Shown: piece after piece, positions 1 through 9,558 of the stretch
Position numbering within the stretch: the first letter of the stretch is position 1
Layout: each line of letters opens with the position of its first letter
Assembly (NCBI GenBank): GCA_003427395.1
Contig: BFEA01000621.1
Location: 251,680-275,004 of the forward strand
Source: Chara braunii
Taxonomy: Eukaryota > Streptophyta > Charophyceae > Charales > Characeae
Reading direction: 5' to 3'
Length of the DNA: 23,325 nucleotides
Translations under genes and position numbers: made by a program
The notes under the pieces: generated by a model
Databases searched by the model: none
Told to the model about the DNA's origin: nothing
Seen by the model: the letters and a program-made list of their open reading frames with translations, nothing else

Positions 1-356
1 AAAAATGAAAAATCGCCAAAGATGGCGGTGTCGAAAACATGCTCACGCACTTACTAAATTTAATTCTCTTTTTATTTTTATTTATTTTTATTATTAGTAT
101 TTATTTTCTGTATTTTATTTTTATTTCAAATTTGGTAAGGACTTTGGATGTAATGCTCAGGCAAATCTTGTTTAAGTTATTTTTCTCCATAACATTTTTT
201 TTTTCCAGATATTTTTGACGATTATTATTATTTATTATTATTTTTTTGAGGGGGGTCCGCGTTCAGCCCGAACGGCCGAACGCATCCCCTAGGGGTCCCA
301 TACGTTCGGGCGTTCGGGTTCGGGCGTTCGGCCCGTCTCGAACGTCGGTTACCCTG
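1..356 (-). mobile_element. Partial TIR (MITE-like) element, left copy, inverted and cut by the window edge
   Basis: Reverse-complement copy of the first half of the elements at 442-1178 and 1200-1953. Read on the minus strand it begins CAGGGTAACCGACGTTCG at 356, passes through a GC-rich subterminal zone of repeated CGAACGCCCGAAC-type words (about 250-350), and continues into the AT-rich interior with the shared word CGCCAAAGATGGCG near 13-26. It has no coding capacity. It abuts a GATA/TA microsatellite at 357-441. The remainder lies left of the window. Confidence 0.75.
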
Positions 357-359
357 TAT

Positions 360-406
<47 letters not shown>

Positions 407-441
407 CACATATATATATATATATTATATATACATATATA
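357..441. repeat. (TAGA)n / (TA)n microsatellite
   Basis: About twelve TAGA units followed by TA-rich sequence. It separates two oppositely oriented TIR elements, so it is either the target into which they inserted or a microsatellite grown from the duplicated TA target. Confidence 0.9.
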
Positions 442-1178
442 CAGTGTTGCCGGCGTTCGGGACGGGCCGAACACCCGAACCAGAACGCCCGAACGTTTGG
501 GACCGGCCAAACGCGGAACCAAAAAAAAAAAAAAAAAAGTTTCCAAAACTTCTTGAAAAAAAAAATGTCATGCAGAAGAATAAACTAAACAACATTCGCC
601 TCAACAGTATGTCCAAATTCCTTACCAAATTTGAAATAAAAATCAAATACGAAAAATAAATAATATTAATAGAAATAAGAAAAAATAAAACGAGAATGAA
701 ATTATTGCGTGGGCGAGCAAGTTTTTGACAATGCCATCTTTGGCGATTTTTTATTTTTTTTTGGCTCTCTCAAATGCCATGAAATTTTATATATATGTAT
801 TTTATATAATAAAAAACCTACAAATAAAGTTTAAAAAAATAATCATTTTTTACAGGCCTCGAAATAAAAGGAAAACAAAAAGTGAAAAGATAAAAAAAAC
901 AAATTAGTAAGTGGAAAAGCAAGTTTTGACACCACCATCTTTGCCGATTTTTCATTATTGTTTGGCTTCAAAGAATGACTTCTAAATTGGGAGACAGATA
1001 TTTTACATAAGAGAGAACTCGCAAAAAAACAATCAGAAAAATATAATAAGTTTTAGGTATCAAAATATGTTTTTGCGGGGTTCGAACCCCTTCGAGTTCG
1101 GGCCCCGTACGGAGACCCGAACGCCCGAACGTTCGGGGGTCAGCTTAGGGGCCTCCGTACGTTCGGCCTGGCAACCCT
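442..1178 (+). mobile_element. TIR (MITE-like) element, copy A
   Basis: 737-bp noncoding element bounded by CAGTGTTGCC at the left and GGCAACCCT at the right, a short terminal inverted repeat, with TA-rich sequence on both sides. GC-rich subterminal zones (442-520 and 1075-1170) carry many TTCGGGCG/CGCCCGAA words. The interior is AT-rich and holds two direct copies of a 40-bp motif around CACCATCTTTGGCGATTTTT (709-751 and 907-949). No transposase is present, so any mobility would need an enzyme supplied elsewhere. The short ORFs across it come from low-complexity sequence. Copy B is a diverged direct repeat of the whole unit. Confidence 0.8.
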
Positions 1179-1199
1179 ATATACATATATACATATTTA
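1179..1199. repeat. Short TA-rich spacer between two TIR elements
   Basis: A 21-bp TATACATA-type tract lies exactly between the right end of copy A and the left end of copy B. Confidence 0.7.
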
Positions 1200-1953
1200 C
1201 TGAGTTGCCGACGTTTAGGACGGGCCGAACGCCCGAACCCGAACGCCCGAACGTTAGGGACCCCCTCTCGACATGTTCGGCCGTTCGACCGAACGCGGAC
1301 CCAAAAAAAAAAAAAAAAAAAAAAAAAACTATGAAAACAATATATATTATGCATAAGAATAAACTAAACAACATTTGTCTCAACGTTATATCCAAATTCT
1401 TTACCAAATTAGAAATATAAATCAACTACTAAAAATAAATAATAATGATAAAAATTAGGGGAAAACAAACGAGAATGAAATTATTGAGTGAGCGAGCACA
1501 TTTTTGACACCACCATCTTTGACGATTTTTCGTTTTTTTTTTGGCAATGACAAATGTCATGAAAATTTATATATCTGTAGCTTATATAATAGAGAATTTA
1601 CAAATAAAATTTGAAAAAATAATAATTTTTTTCATGCCCTGAAATAAAGGGAAAATGAAAAGTCAGAAGTGAGAAAAAACAAATTAGCGAGTGGGCAAGT
1701 TCTGACACCACTATTTTTACCGATTTTTCATATTTTTTTGGCTAAAGAGAATGGCTTTAAAATTAACAGGGAGATACCTTACATCCCAGAAAACTTACAC
1801 GAAACATTTCAGAAAAAACTAATAATATTTAGGTGTCAAAATATTTTTTTGCGGGGTCTGAACCCTTTCAGGTTCGGGCCCCGTATGGGGACCCGAACGC
1901 CCGAACGTTGGGGGTCATCTTAGGGGTCTCTGTACGTTTGGCCTGGCAACCCT
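1200..1953 (+). mobile_element. TIR (MITE-like) element, copy B
   Basis: 754-bp element collinear with copy A over its whole length and in the same orientation. It starts CTGAGTTGCCGACG and ends GGCCTGGCAACCCT. It has the same two GC-rich subterminal zones and the same two interior copies of the CACCATCTTTGRCGATTTTT motif (about 1490-1531 and 1686-1727). Differences from copy A are scattered substitutions, longer A-tracts and an extra CGACATGTTCGGCCGTTCG stretch near 1268-1286, so the copies are old. No coding sequence. Confidence 0.8.
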
Positions 1954-1978
1954 TTATATATATATATATATCGTCACA

Positions 1979-2010
<32 letters not shown>

Positions 2011-2055
2011 CGTCACAAACAATATATATATATATGTATAATATATATTTATATA
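1954..2055. repeat. (TA)n tract with a repeated TCGTCACAAACA word
   Basis: TA dinucleotide array between the right end of copy B and the right end of the inverted copy C. The word ATATCGTCACAAACAATATA occurs twice inside it (about 1968 and 2009), so the spacer itself has been duplicated. Confidence 0.85.
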
Positions 2056-2718
2056 CAGGGTTACTAGACCGTACGTACGAAGGCCCCCCGACAGACCTCC
2101 GTACGTTCGGGCGTTCGAAGTCCCGTACGGGGTCCGAAACCCGACGGTATTCAGCGCCCGCCAAAACTTATTTCGGGGCCTAAAAATAATTTTTGTTTTC
2201 TGAATTTTTTTTTATGCGTTCTCTATGACAAGAGGTACATGTTTTCAAGTCATTTGGCTAATCCCAATAAGAATTAAAAATCGTCAACGATGGCGGTGTC
2301 AAAACGTGCTCGCCCACATTTTTTTTCACTTTTTACTTTTTGTTTTCACTTTAGTTCAGGGTCTAAACAATTTTATTATTTTTTGAAACTTTTTTAGTGG
2401 GTTTTGTATTATGTGAAGTACACATCTGTAAATTGTCAAGGCATTTAGCTATGCCAAAAATAAATAAAAAATCGCCAAAGATGGCGATGTCAAAAACATG
2501 CTTGTGCACTCATTAAATTTAATTCTCTTTTTATTTTTATAAAATTTTATTTATTTTTATGATTAGTATTTCTTCTGTGTTTTTGATTTTTATTTCAAAT
2601 CTGGTAAGGAATTCTGACGTAATGCTCAGGCAAATCTTGTTTAATTTATTTTTCTCCATAATATTTTTTTTTCAAATTTTTTTGATGACTTTTTTTTTTT
2701 CTGTGGGGGGGGGGGGGT
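2056..2718 (-). mobile_element. TIR (MITE-like) element, copy C, inverted and cut by an assembly gap
   Basis: Starts CAGGGTTACTAGACCGTACG, the reverse complement of the right end of A and B, and then runs through the same interior in reverse, with the 40-bp motif inverted at about 2276-2318 and 2463-2507. The stretch 2463-2700 matches 5-240 closely. The copy stops in a 13-base G run next to N at 2719, so the last ~110 bp (the GC-rich end) are missing here. Confidence 0.75.
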
Positions 2719-2719
2719 N
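2719..2719. other. Ambiguous base / assembly gap after poly-G
   Basis: A single N directly follows a 13-base G run (2705-2717). After it the TIR element no longer continues, so sequence is probably missing. From 2720 to 2816 there is only AT-rich sequence with a C9A10 run (2776-2794). Confidence 0.8.
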
Positions 2720-2816
2720 AATCAATGAATATTTTTTTGTTTTCTATTTTTTGAATTATTTTTGCTACCTACCAACCCCCCCCCAAAAAAAAAATTAAAT
2801 ACATATATATATTTTT

Positions 2817-2982
2817 ATGCAGCCATGTAGTCGCCGACGTGCGCCGGCCGCACGCGCACGCAGTTTTCCCGCCAACCCGCCAGCGTCCCCGCCGGGCTGT
2901 GGCATGGATCCGCGCAAACTCAGGCGCGCGGCCTTGACCCGTGGCCGAGGCCGCAGGATCCGCGGTCGACAGTGTCACGTAG
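2817..2982. other. GC-rich block of unknown origin at the broken end of the retrotransposon
   Basis: About 165 bp, clearly GC-rich and strongly unlike the AT-rich DNA on its left (GCGCCGGCCGCACGCGCACG near 2838 is typical). The reading frame of the reverse-transcriptase remnant runs into it but stops resembling RT. It has no recognised gene and no visible repeat partner in the window. Confidence 0.6.
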
Positions 2983-3372
2983 CCGCAACGTCCCATTAGG
3001 TTTGACAAAGCAAAACCATTGAGACACATATGGCCCACTCGAATAATTGGTGGCATGCGTACGTATCTTGTCGTCGAGATAGTCCACCACCTTCTTCTCC
3101 TCGTCAGGGTTAGGATACCGTGCCCCTCTCAAATTCCACGGCTCATGTGGTACGTTATGGATCCGGATCATAAGAATCTTATCCTTGTCCAATCTCTCGC
3201 GCTGATCGTCATAAAAAGCATAGGAGTGGTACCTCTTCTTCATCAGCTCTATCATCATCACCCTTTCCTGGGGTAACCGAAAATCAGGCTCTCCCACTAT
3301 GAGCTTCCCTTCGTTCCCTTCATTGATACGGCACGACTCAACTGCTGCTTGCTCCCTCATTCGCAGTCTCAA
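2983..3372 (-). pseudogene. pol: Reverse transcriptase, N-terminal fragment only
   Basis: 130 codons resembling the linker and first segment of a Ty3/gypsy reverse transcriptase. Near the end, SSGPYVSQWFCFVKPNGTLR matches the conserved opening of the RT fingers domain, where a basic/KxDGTxR-type motif follows a W/F-rich strand. The catalytic FADD/YVDD-type boxes, RNase H and integrase should follow but do not: after NGTLR the frame enters GC-rich sequence with no RT similarity. The piece before it (HNVPHEPWNLRGARYPNPDE, then YLDDKI) is the usual acidic connector between protease and RT. The methionine at 3372 is not a real start, since this would be part of a polyprotein. It is dead by truncation. 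Confidence 0.8.
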
Positions 3373-3565
3373 TCCTCGTTCCCGCTCGTATTAAACCTCT
3401 TCATCTTTTGTGACGAGAACGGGAATTGGGCGACACTTGTTGTCTATAGTCTTGTACCGCCTTTGGGAACCCTGCTTGAGCCGTCCCCTAAAAAACGTCG
3501 GCTTGCCACTTGCGCCTGCATCATGGCAGGGTCCCTCCTTTCGCCCGGAAGCCGATAGACCAGCT

Positions 3566-4914
3566 CTACTTCCCAGTCTGGGGACATTCCAGAACTTGTT
3601 CCCTCAGTGCCTGAATGGCGTCTGGATCCACCATCTCATGCGTGGCCACTACATCCATGACCTTGTTTACATCAAATAGGCTGTGGGAAAACACCTCCTC
3701 CTGTGCCTCCTCTTCTGGTTCCTCATGGAGCCTCCGACGCTCGTCCTCAGAGTCTTCAATCTTGAATGAACCAGGGTTTGGCCGATTCCTTATACTTCGT
3801 GGGCCTGTGTTTTGGTAAGTAATTATCTCATAGTTTCCACACGTTGGGTCACACAAGATCAGGATCAAAGTTTCGTCGTGTTTGTTGAACATCAACGTCT
3901 TTGTCTTGCATAGGAACAACCTTCCTAGGAGGATGGCATGGTCCATGTCCGGCATGACGAAGAAGCAAGCTCTGGCCTTCGCCGTCCAATCTCAATAAGC
4001 ACGTTTAATATTGTTCTGCAAAATACTACCTTGCAGTTGGCCCCGTGCAGAATGCCGCAATCCGAGCGGTCTATCTCCAACCCAAACCTGAGTGCATCAG
4101 CTCCCTTGATGATATTCATCTCCGCTCCTGTATCCACCATTGCTGCACACTTCGACCCCTTTACCACTAAATCCACCATTTCGTAGGCCACACACTTCCA
4201 GTCCATTTTTGTCCTTGTTTTCGCCCATTCCGCCTTCTTTGGCAGAATTACTCCTAGATAGACATTTGGCACCAACCGCCGTGAAAGCCTTCCCTTTGGC
4301 TCGTTACGGAGCTTAGGAGCACACGTCAGGATCTCCTTCAAGGTCACAAGGTCGTTATGACCTTCAAACAACCTATCAATCACATTTTCCACATCAAACC
4401 CTTCTTCCAACCGGACCGCATACTTCTTCTTCTTTGGCGTCGCATCACGCAAAATCGGTTCGGCTTCCTCCTGGACTCCCCTCTTCTTGGCCCTTTGCTC
4501 CACCCTTCGATCCTCCTCTTGACGCAGCCTATCATCCTGCTCTTCTTCATCATCGTCCTCCTCTACCTTTATGACCTTTTTCCTTCGGTCTGGCGCTGGC
4601 TCTCTCCGAGGGGGTTCTCGACTGGCACTTGCCTTACTCTGGCCCCTGGTTTGCGCTGGTTGCGCCATTCTCCCTTGCGAAGTAGGGGGCCTGGAGGTCA
4701 TTCCGGACCGAGGGACCGACCCCACAGTGGCTACTTCAAGGTAACCTAGCCGTCTCAGTACTGACTCTGGGCCGGATTCGTAGAGGAAGACTTTGGGGAT
4801 GTTGGCTCTCCACTCTTTCACTTCTTCACATATATTTATCAACTTCTGCTGGTATTTCCCCACTTTCTCCCACAAATCCTCCATCTTTCCCAGAAGAACT
4901 GACGTCGGCTCCAC
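3566..4914 (-). pseudogene. pol: Gag-Pol linker and retropepsin-type aspartic protease, frameshifted
   Basis: The first open stretch (4914-3925, 329 codons) starts with a helical segment, then a highly charged Lys/Glu/Asp-rich region (residues about 110-165), then a protease domain. AAMVDTGAEMNIIK, with DTG at 4134-4126 (about residue 261), is the retropepsin active-site motif. The reading frame then shifts near 3945. The overlapping stretch 3955-3566 continues the domain with AILLGR, the conserved C-terminal glycine motif of retropepsins, followed by an acidic DSEDERRRLHEEPEEEAQEE linker. The enzyme would cleave the Gag-Pol polyprotein. The frameshift between active site and ILLGR breaks it. 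The boundary with Gag near 4915-5180 contains stops. Confidence 0.8.
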
Positions 4915-5160
4915 CTTCTCATCCTCGTTCTGTCCGTCCGACTCAATGACTATAGGCTCTTCTTTTATAACCCCCGCCTATAGCCTCTGAGTCACCTCTT
5001 CATTGCACTCCACCTCTTCCACCCTTATTGGTGGGTCGTCCCTTTCCGGCCACAGCCTAAACATGGCGGGTGGCGCTTGCCGTGAAACTATTCTTCTATG
5101 AGCTTCCGCCCTCACTCCGCCTGGAATCTTACGGTTAATATACTCCCTGTACTAATCATA

Positions 5161-6536
5161 TATGTTACCATCCATATTGGAATAGATCATTCCGGACTTT
5201 TCATCTGCCCGCCTTGTATTGTAGAAGTGTATTGTATGACCTTGCTTGTCGCAATGATGGCAAATAGCGGTCCTCCAGTCAAAATGAGGTCTCCCGTACC
5301 CCTGATCTCCTTGATTCCCTTGATTCCCTTAGCCTTGGTAACCTTGGTTGTCCCATTGTCCACCTCGGCCACCACCATTCCTGCCACATCCTCTCCCGCC
5401 GCCTCTTCCTCCAATTCCCTGGTTGCCCTGGCTCTGATTCCCTCCTCCTGCCACGCTATCCTGTGAACTCGGTGCGGGCGATGGAGGTGGCGCCATGGGC
5501 TGGGCCTGCGTTGCAGGATAGCATGGCGGTGGCATACTTGCTTGGGGCCCTGCGTATGGTACCATCTGTCGAGACGGAGCTGGGCCTCCGCTTGGCACGA
5601 AGGTGTTAAACACAGGCCATGACTACTGCCCATACGGTAGTACTTGATGGAGCTGACGTACTCGGCGAGGCTACTACCAATGCTTGGGGCACCTATCCCT
5701 TTCCGGAGCCTTGCCCTCCCTACGTCAAATTGCGTTGTTTGCGCTACGCCTTTAGAAGGTGTTGGGGCACCGACTCTTCTTTTTCCCACTCCTCCTGGAC
5801 GGCCTCCTCTGCGACCGGCTCCTTCCCCTTCCCTTGGATCGTTGCCACCACTTTCTTTTGTACCACAACGTCTTTCCCATAACCCAATTCTGCAAGTACA
5901 TCTATAACGATCCTTTTCAGCCCCCTTGTCCCTCAGGAGGTCGCATCTCACTTCTTCCTCTTCCGCCTTTGCTAGCGCATTTGGTACTGTTCCATCTGGT
6001 CCAAACTCCCTTCCTCTATCCCTTTGTCGATTGTGGCCCAGGTGAGTTTCGCACTTCCTCCTCCATGACTCGGCAATTCCGAGGCTTCCGAGGCAGTGAA
6101 CAGTCCTAGGAAGATAGCACAATTGTGCCTCTTCCGAGATTTTGGGGACCTTCCTTGCCTTTTTCTTAAATTCATCGTCTCTGATCATCGCCTCCAAATC
6201 TGCAGTCATCAACAAGCCATCACCCAGCCTGTACTTCCGTTGCATTCCATCCTTAAATCTCGCCCAGTTGTCGTTAGTTGCGTTTATCACCTTATATACC
6301 TCCTGGTGGTGCCCATGGAGTACGTACTTCAAAATACGTCGGAACTTCACCGCATCCGATAGCCCCACCAGTGTCTGTTCCACCAACTCCAACCACTCTG
6401 AAACTCGCTCCCCGTTAAAATAGAAGGTGTTGACCTTGGGAACATTGCTTTGCAACCTCTCTCGCCTGTCTAGGGCCTCAACCAAGTCATCAATTGTCAG
6501 GACCTTCCCGACACCATCAGCTATGCCTCCCGACAT
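5161..6536 (-). pseudogene. gag: Gag (capsid/nucleocapsid) of the Ty3/gypsy-type element, frameshifted
   Basis: Opens at an ATG at 6536 (MSGGIADGVGKVLTIDDLVE), with a retrotransposon-Gag-like helical domain: FYFNGERVSEWLELVEQ, then KFRRILKYVLHGHHQEVYK and WARFKDGMQRKYRLGD. Near 6130 the sense frame moves to another frame (FLGLFTASEASELPSHGGGS, 6120-5972). A Pro/Gln-rich stretch and a Gly/Arg-rich box (GGRGGGRGCGRNGGGRGG, around 5390) occupy a further frame. The nucleocapsid knuckle is at 5262-5221: CHHCDKQGHTIHFY fits C-X2-C-X4-H-X4-C except that the last Cys is Tyr. Gag would assemble particles around element RNA. At least two frameshifts make this copy dead. The ATG choice rests on it being the first Met after the leader and fitting the family. 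Confidence 0.8.
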
Positions 6537-6895
6537 CTTGGCCGGATCTCTTACTCAACTTCCCTGTTAAGAAGAGGTAGAAACTTTCATTCAGCATCCT
6601 GACTAAACATGACACCTATCAGCTTTCCTACATAGTCACTTCGCGACTCAGATCTAACAGTGCTATCCGTCTCTTTCTTTTTAACCCATCTTAGCAGGGT
6701 CCACTTCCTCTATAGAATTTCCCTCATGGTTCTTTAAGTCAGGCAGTCCATCAAGAACTTATTACAGTAATAATATTCATCTATCATAGATAGTCAGACA
6801 AGGCATCACGTACTCTGTTTTTCCTTATATACCTATTTTCTCCTCAATCCCATACCCAGATCTCGTTCCACCAGGGACTACGATAGGCTTCCGTT

Positions 6896-6914
6896 ATCCC
6901 CGACAACGACGCCA
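6896..6914 (-). promoter_or_regulatory. Primer binding site, tRNA-Asp type
   Basis: The minus strand reads TGGCGTCGTTGTCGGGGAT, two bases (GG) after the LTR end. Plant Athila/Ogre-like gypsy elements use TGGCGCCGTTGCCGGGGA, complementary to the tRNA-Asp 3' end. This copy differs at two positions, both C to T. It marks where minus-strand DNA synthesis would be primed and fixes the LTR boundary at 6917. Confidence 0.75.
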
Positions 6915-6916
6915 CC

Positions 6917-7411
6917 TGTCGTGCGCATCGATCCAGCACTGCCCAAGCTGGGCGGGACTCCCCCCGGCCGCGTCATGCAGGAGTTGGTTTGATCCTCGTC
7001 GTAATGCACACGGAGCTTCTGCAAGCCGCTCCGACCAAGTGCGCCAACCATATCTCTCGCGAGCCCCTACGACAGCGTCGATAGGATAACCTCCACCTTA
7101 CGGGAGTTGTCACCTCCCTTCGGTGGGCGTATCCCCGCCAAGCTACCAATTCACAGTACGAAAGTTAATCAGCTACAATTGCAAAGATGGACCCGCCGCG
7201 GACGTTTCTCATTCGCTGTAGCATAGGGGGTACACGTGATCTTACCCCTCTATCGGACCCGCACGCAAACCGATGTCTTGGGGGGGCTGAGGCCTAAGCG
7301 TGACCCGTCATCGGTCAACTAGGACGCATCCCACACACCACACACCACACGTTCACCAATCTAAAGACGTTAATCTTAAAACACGCACACACACACACGT
7401 ATACAGAACGA
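6917..7411 (-). mobile_element. 5' LTR of the gypsy element, outer end uncertain
   Basis: Read on the minus strand, this DNA ends GCGCACGACA immediately before the primer binding site, giving the expected ..CA terminus (TGTCGTGCGC on the plus strand). The outer end should read ..CGACA or similar on the plus strand. Candidates are near 7073, 7411 and 7434, and 7411 is only a placeholder. There is no second LTR in the window for comparison, so length and target duplication cannot be fixed. A (CA)n run lies at 7383-7398. Confidence 0.45.
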
Positions 7412-8017
7412 CACGGAACGAACAACGCGACACACTCCTAATCCCTTCAGTAGCCATCCCGTAACTCTTTGATATGGAAATCAGATAGGCGTCGCACGCG
7501 AGACTTAGTATAAAACCACGCGGACGCAGGGCCTCCTCACATCGACTAGCAATGCATGAATACGCAAGAAGTCGCAATGATGGCGTACTATGTAGTCCCC
7601 ATAATCTAGTGGTCCCTTGTGGACCCGAGTACCGCTTATGACACTCAGGCGTCAGACTCGAAGTATCATGAAGGTCAACCCCTTCACGATATTGCACGAC
7701 TGAAGGAACAGTCGTGCGGCCTCCGCGGCACCTCTGACCTTCAGGTTGAGTGTCCTGGTGGGCAGGGCAAATAGACTTTGCGCGGGGGGTGATACCTTCC
7801 ATGCAGAGTCTAGGACCTGGGATGTCCTGGACAAGGACCTCGAATCCAAACCCAGGACCAACGTCCGACTAAGAAACCTTTTAAGAAGCAAAACAACACT
7901 AAACGAAGGAAGTCCCCCCCCCCCCCCCTCTTTCGATCTCGACCCCAATTAAGCCCTTAAGCGTGGGCTCCGTAGGCCACACAAACACCCAAACATAGAT
8001 ATGCGCGTATATATATA
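7412..8017. other. Non-coding interval, nothing recognised
   Basis: Mixed-composition DNA, possibly more LTR or flank. It contains a 15-base C run (7914-7928). A minus-strand open frame of about 150 codons (7802-7353) spans part of it but has no recognisable domain and reads through CA repeats and presumed LTR, so I do not call it a gene. Confidence 0.5.
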
Positions 8018-8044
8018 GTGGGGAATAAGTATGTGACGATCACT

Positions 8045-8063
8045 TCTCACAATCATTGTGAGA
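8045..8063. repeat. Perfect short palindrome
   Basis: TCTCACAATCATTGTGAGA: 9-bp arms around one central base. It is followed at once by another TTCTCACAA word. It could form a tight hairpin or serve as a dimeric protein site; function unknown. Confidence 0.6.
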
Positions 8064-8648
8064 CTTCTCACAACCATGTATATGTATGTGATCGCAGACA
8101 GTCAAATTCAAAGTCCGAACCACAAAACATATCTGCAATCACATCAAAGAGTCAACCAAAAGTCCACATAGTACACGGAGTCAACTTCAACCATTCTCTA
8201 TGCTTATACGGAGTCGTACCCCTCGCATTAGCCATGCAAGCCCCAGTCTTTGTCCAACCTTCTATAATTAAATATTTAGTACTTTGTTAAATGGCCATTC
8301 ACTAAAAGTCTGGGTGAAAAACTTAAATAAAACTATAAAAACCACCAGGGTTAAAGCCTTTAAGGTTGAGTTTTGAGGATGAATTGGAGTTGAGTCGTAG
8401 ACCAACGAATTGGCAACCGACCTTTTATCAGTGATAATAAAGGATGATCCTTGTAGGATCAAACTGTATCTATTCCTGATTTTGAATCAAACGATCAAGA
8501 GGACCTGTAATAAATGAGAGTCCAATACCCAAGCTAAATTCATATGTGTATGGAGAATGAAGTTTCATAGCACATTCTCACTCAAGGTCCTCCTACAAGC
8601 TAAGCCTAGACCTACCTCTAAGCTAGTGCCCAACGCAAGGTACACCTA

Positions 8649-8682
8649 TGGCAGCATCTTCCCCACTAAGGGTGGATTGCCA
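8649..8682. repeat. Hairpin conserved between the two family copies
   Basis: TGGC pairs with GCCA, ATC with GAT and CCC with GGG around the loop CACTAA. The homologous site at 23130-23165 keeps all three stems with a different loop and an extra T-A pair at the base. Confidence 0.55.
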
Positions 8683-8734
8683 GAATCGTCATCTGTCAAA
8701 AAATAATTTATCCCCTTTAAACTAGGAAAACTTT

Positions 8735-9260
8735 GGCAGTGCTTCCCGTAGGAAAAATGTTTTTTCAGAATGTGTACTAGTTTGAATATAAAAACAGAAA
8801 TAATATCTAATTATGGAAAGTCAAATTTTGTCTAACTCCCTCAATTAGTGAAAATTTAGGCAGCACTCCCATTCGAAAAGAACACTTTTAAGATTTTTAC
8901 TAAGTCAGATATGAACCCAGAAACAAAACCTGAGTTCAACTAAAACAGAATTTAATTGACTCCTTAGTTTTGTAAAAATTTTGGCAACACTCCCTTCAGG
9001 AAAGTGCTATTCCAAGATTTATACACAGCTAAGTTCAAAAATCCAAAAATAATTTTTACTTCTCAAGGTCCAAATTTGTCTGACTCCTTGAATTAGTAAA
9101 AATTTTGGGCAGCACTCTCTTTAGAAAATTAGATTTTTTAGATTTTTACTAAGCCATACATAAAAGTTAGACAAGTTGAACTTTAAAAAGATAAAATTTC
9201 ACTAACTCCTTGGTTTTGTAGAAATTTGGCAGCGCTTCCCGTAGAGAAAGTGACTTACCA
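8735..9260. repeat. 124-bp tandem array, five units
   Basis: The anchor word GGCAGCACTCCC (variants GGCAGTGCTTCC, GGCAACACTCCC, GGCAGCGCTTCC) recurs at 8735, 8859, 8983, 9108 and 9228, spacing 124, 124, 125 and 120. Each anchor is preceded by a CTAACTCCYTNRNTTWGTRAAAA-type sequence. Units are clearly diverged. The second family copy enters an equivalent array at about 23216. Confidence 0.8.
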
Positions 9261-9558
9261 AGATTAATACAAGACCAAGTATAATAAATGATCCGATAAA
9301 ATGAAGAAATCGACCTAAATAAAATTAGCTAAGAAAATGCAGGAATTGAACTAACTCCTATCGCTCTAGCACGTTGCGAGAAGCTAACAAGTACCTATCA
9401 AACTGAAGCTCGGACTAAGTAAATAATCTCACTCAGTCACATGCAGGTCACACCACAAGGGTAAGTACTCTCACAATCCCCAAGTAAAAATCCTTATAGA
9501 TAGTTCATGGAACTTTCAGAGGATTTAACCCTTATACCCAGCTTACATATGGCATGGA

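Larger units (their letters stand above)
2983..6916 (-). mobile_element. Truncated Ty3/gypsy-type LTR retrotransposon, internal region
   Basis: Minus-strand order is primer binding site (6914-6896), untranslated leader (6895-6537), Gag (from 6536), aspartic protease (about 4914-3566) and the start of reverse transcriptase (to 2983). Protease before RT is the normal Gag-Pol order. RNase H and integrase are absent: the element stops inside the first RT segment at the GC-rich block. Several frameshifts and a degraded zinc knuckle mean it cannot encode working proteins. The right-hand LTR begins at 6917. No left LTR or polypurine tract is present, so this is a 5' fragment of an element, not a complete one. 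Confidence 0.85.

Noticed and set aside
1077-1090. GGGGTTCGAACCCC resembling a tRNA T-arm / B box
   Set aside because: No A box or cloverleaf around it, and the same place in copy B has lost the pattern; it is part of the subterminal repeats.
1067-1420. ORFs with Lys-rich or Phe-rich runs over the TIR elements
   Set aside because: Created by A/T homopolymers and subterminal GC words; the same frame is not kept in copies A, B and C.
7353-7802. Minus-strand open frame of about 150 codons
   Set aside because: Overlaps presumed LTR and a CA repeat, shows no domain, and composition is not protein-like.
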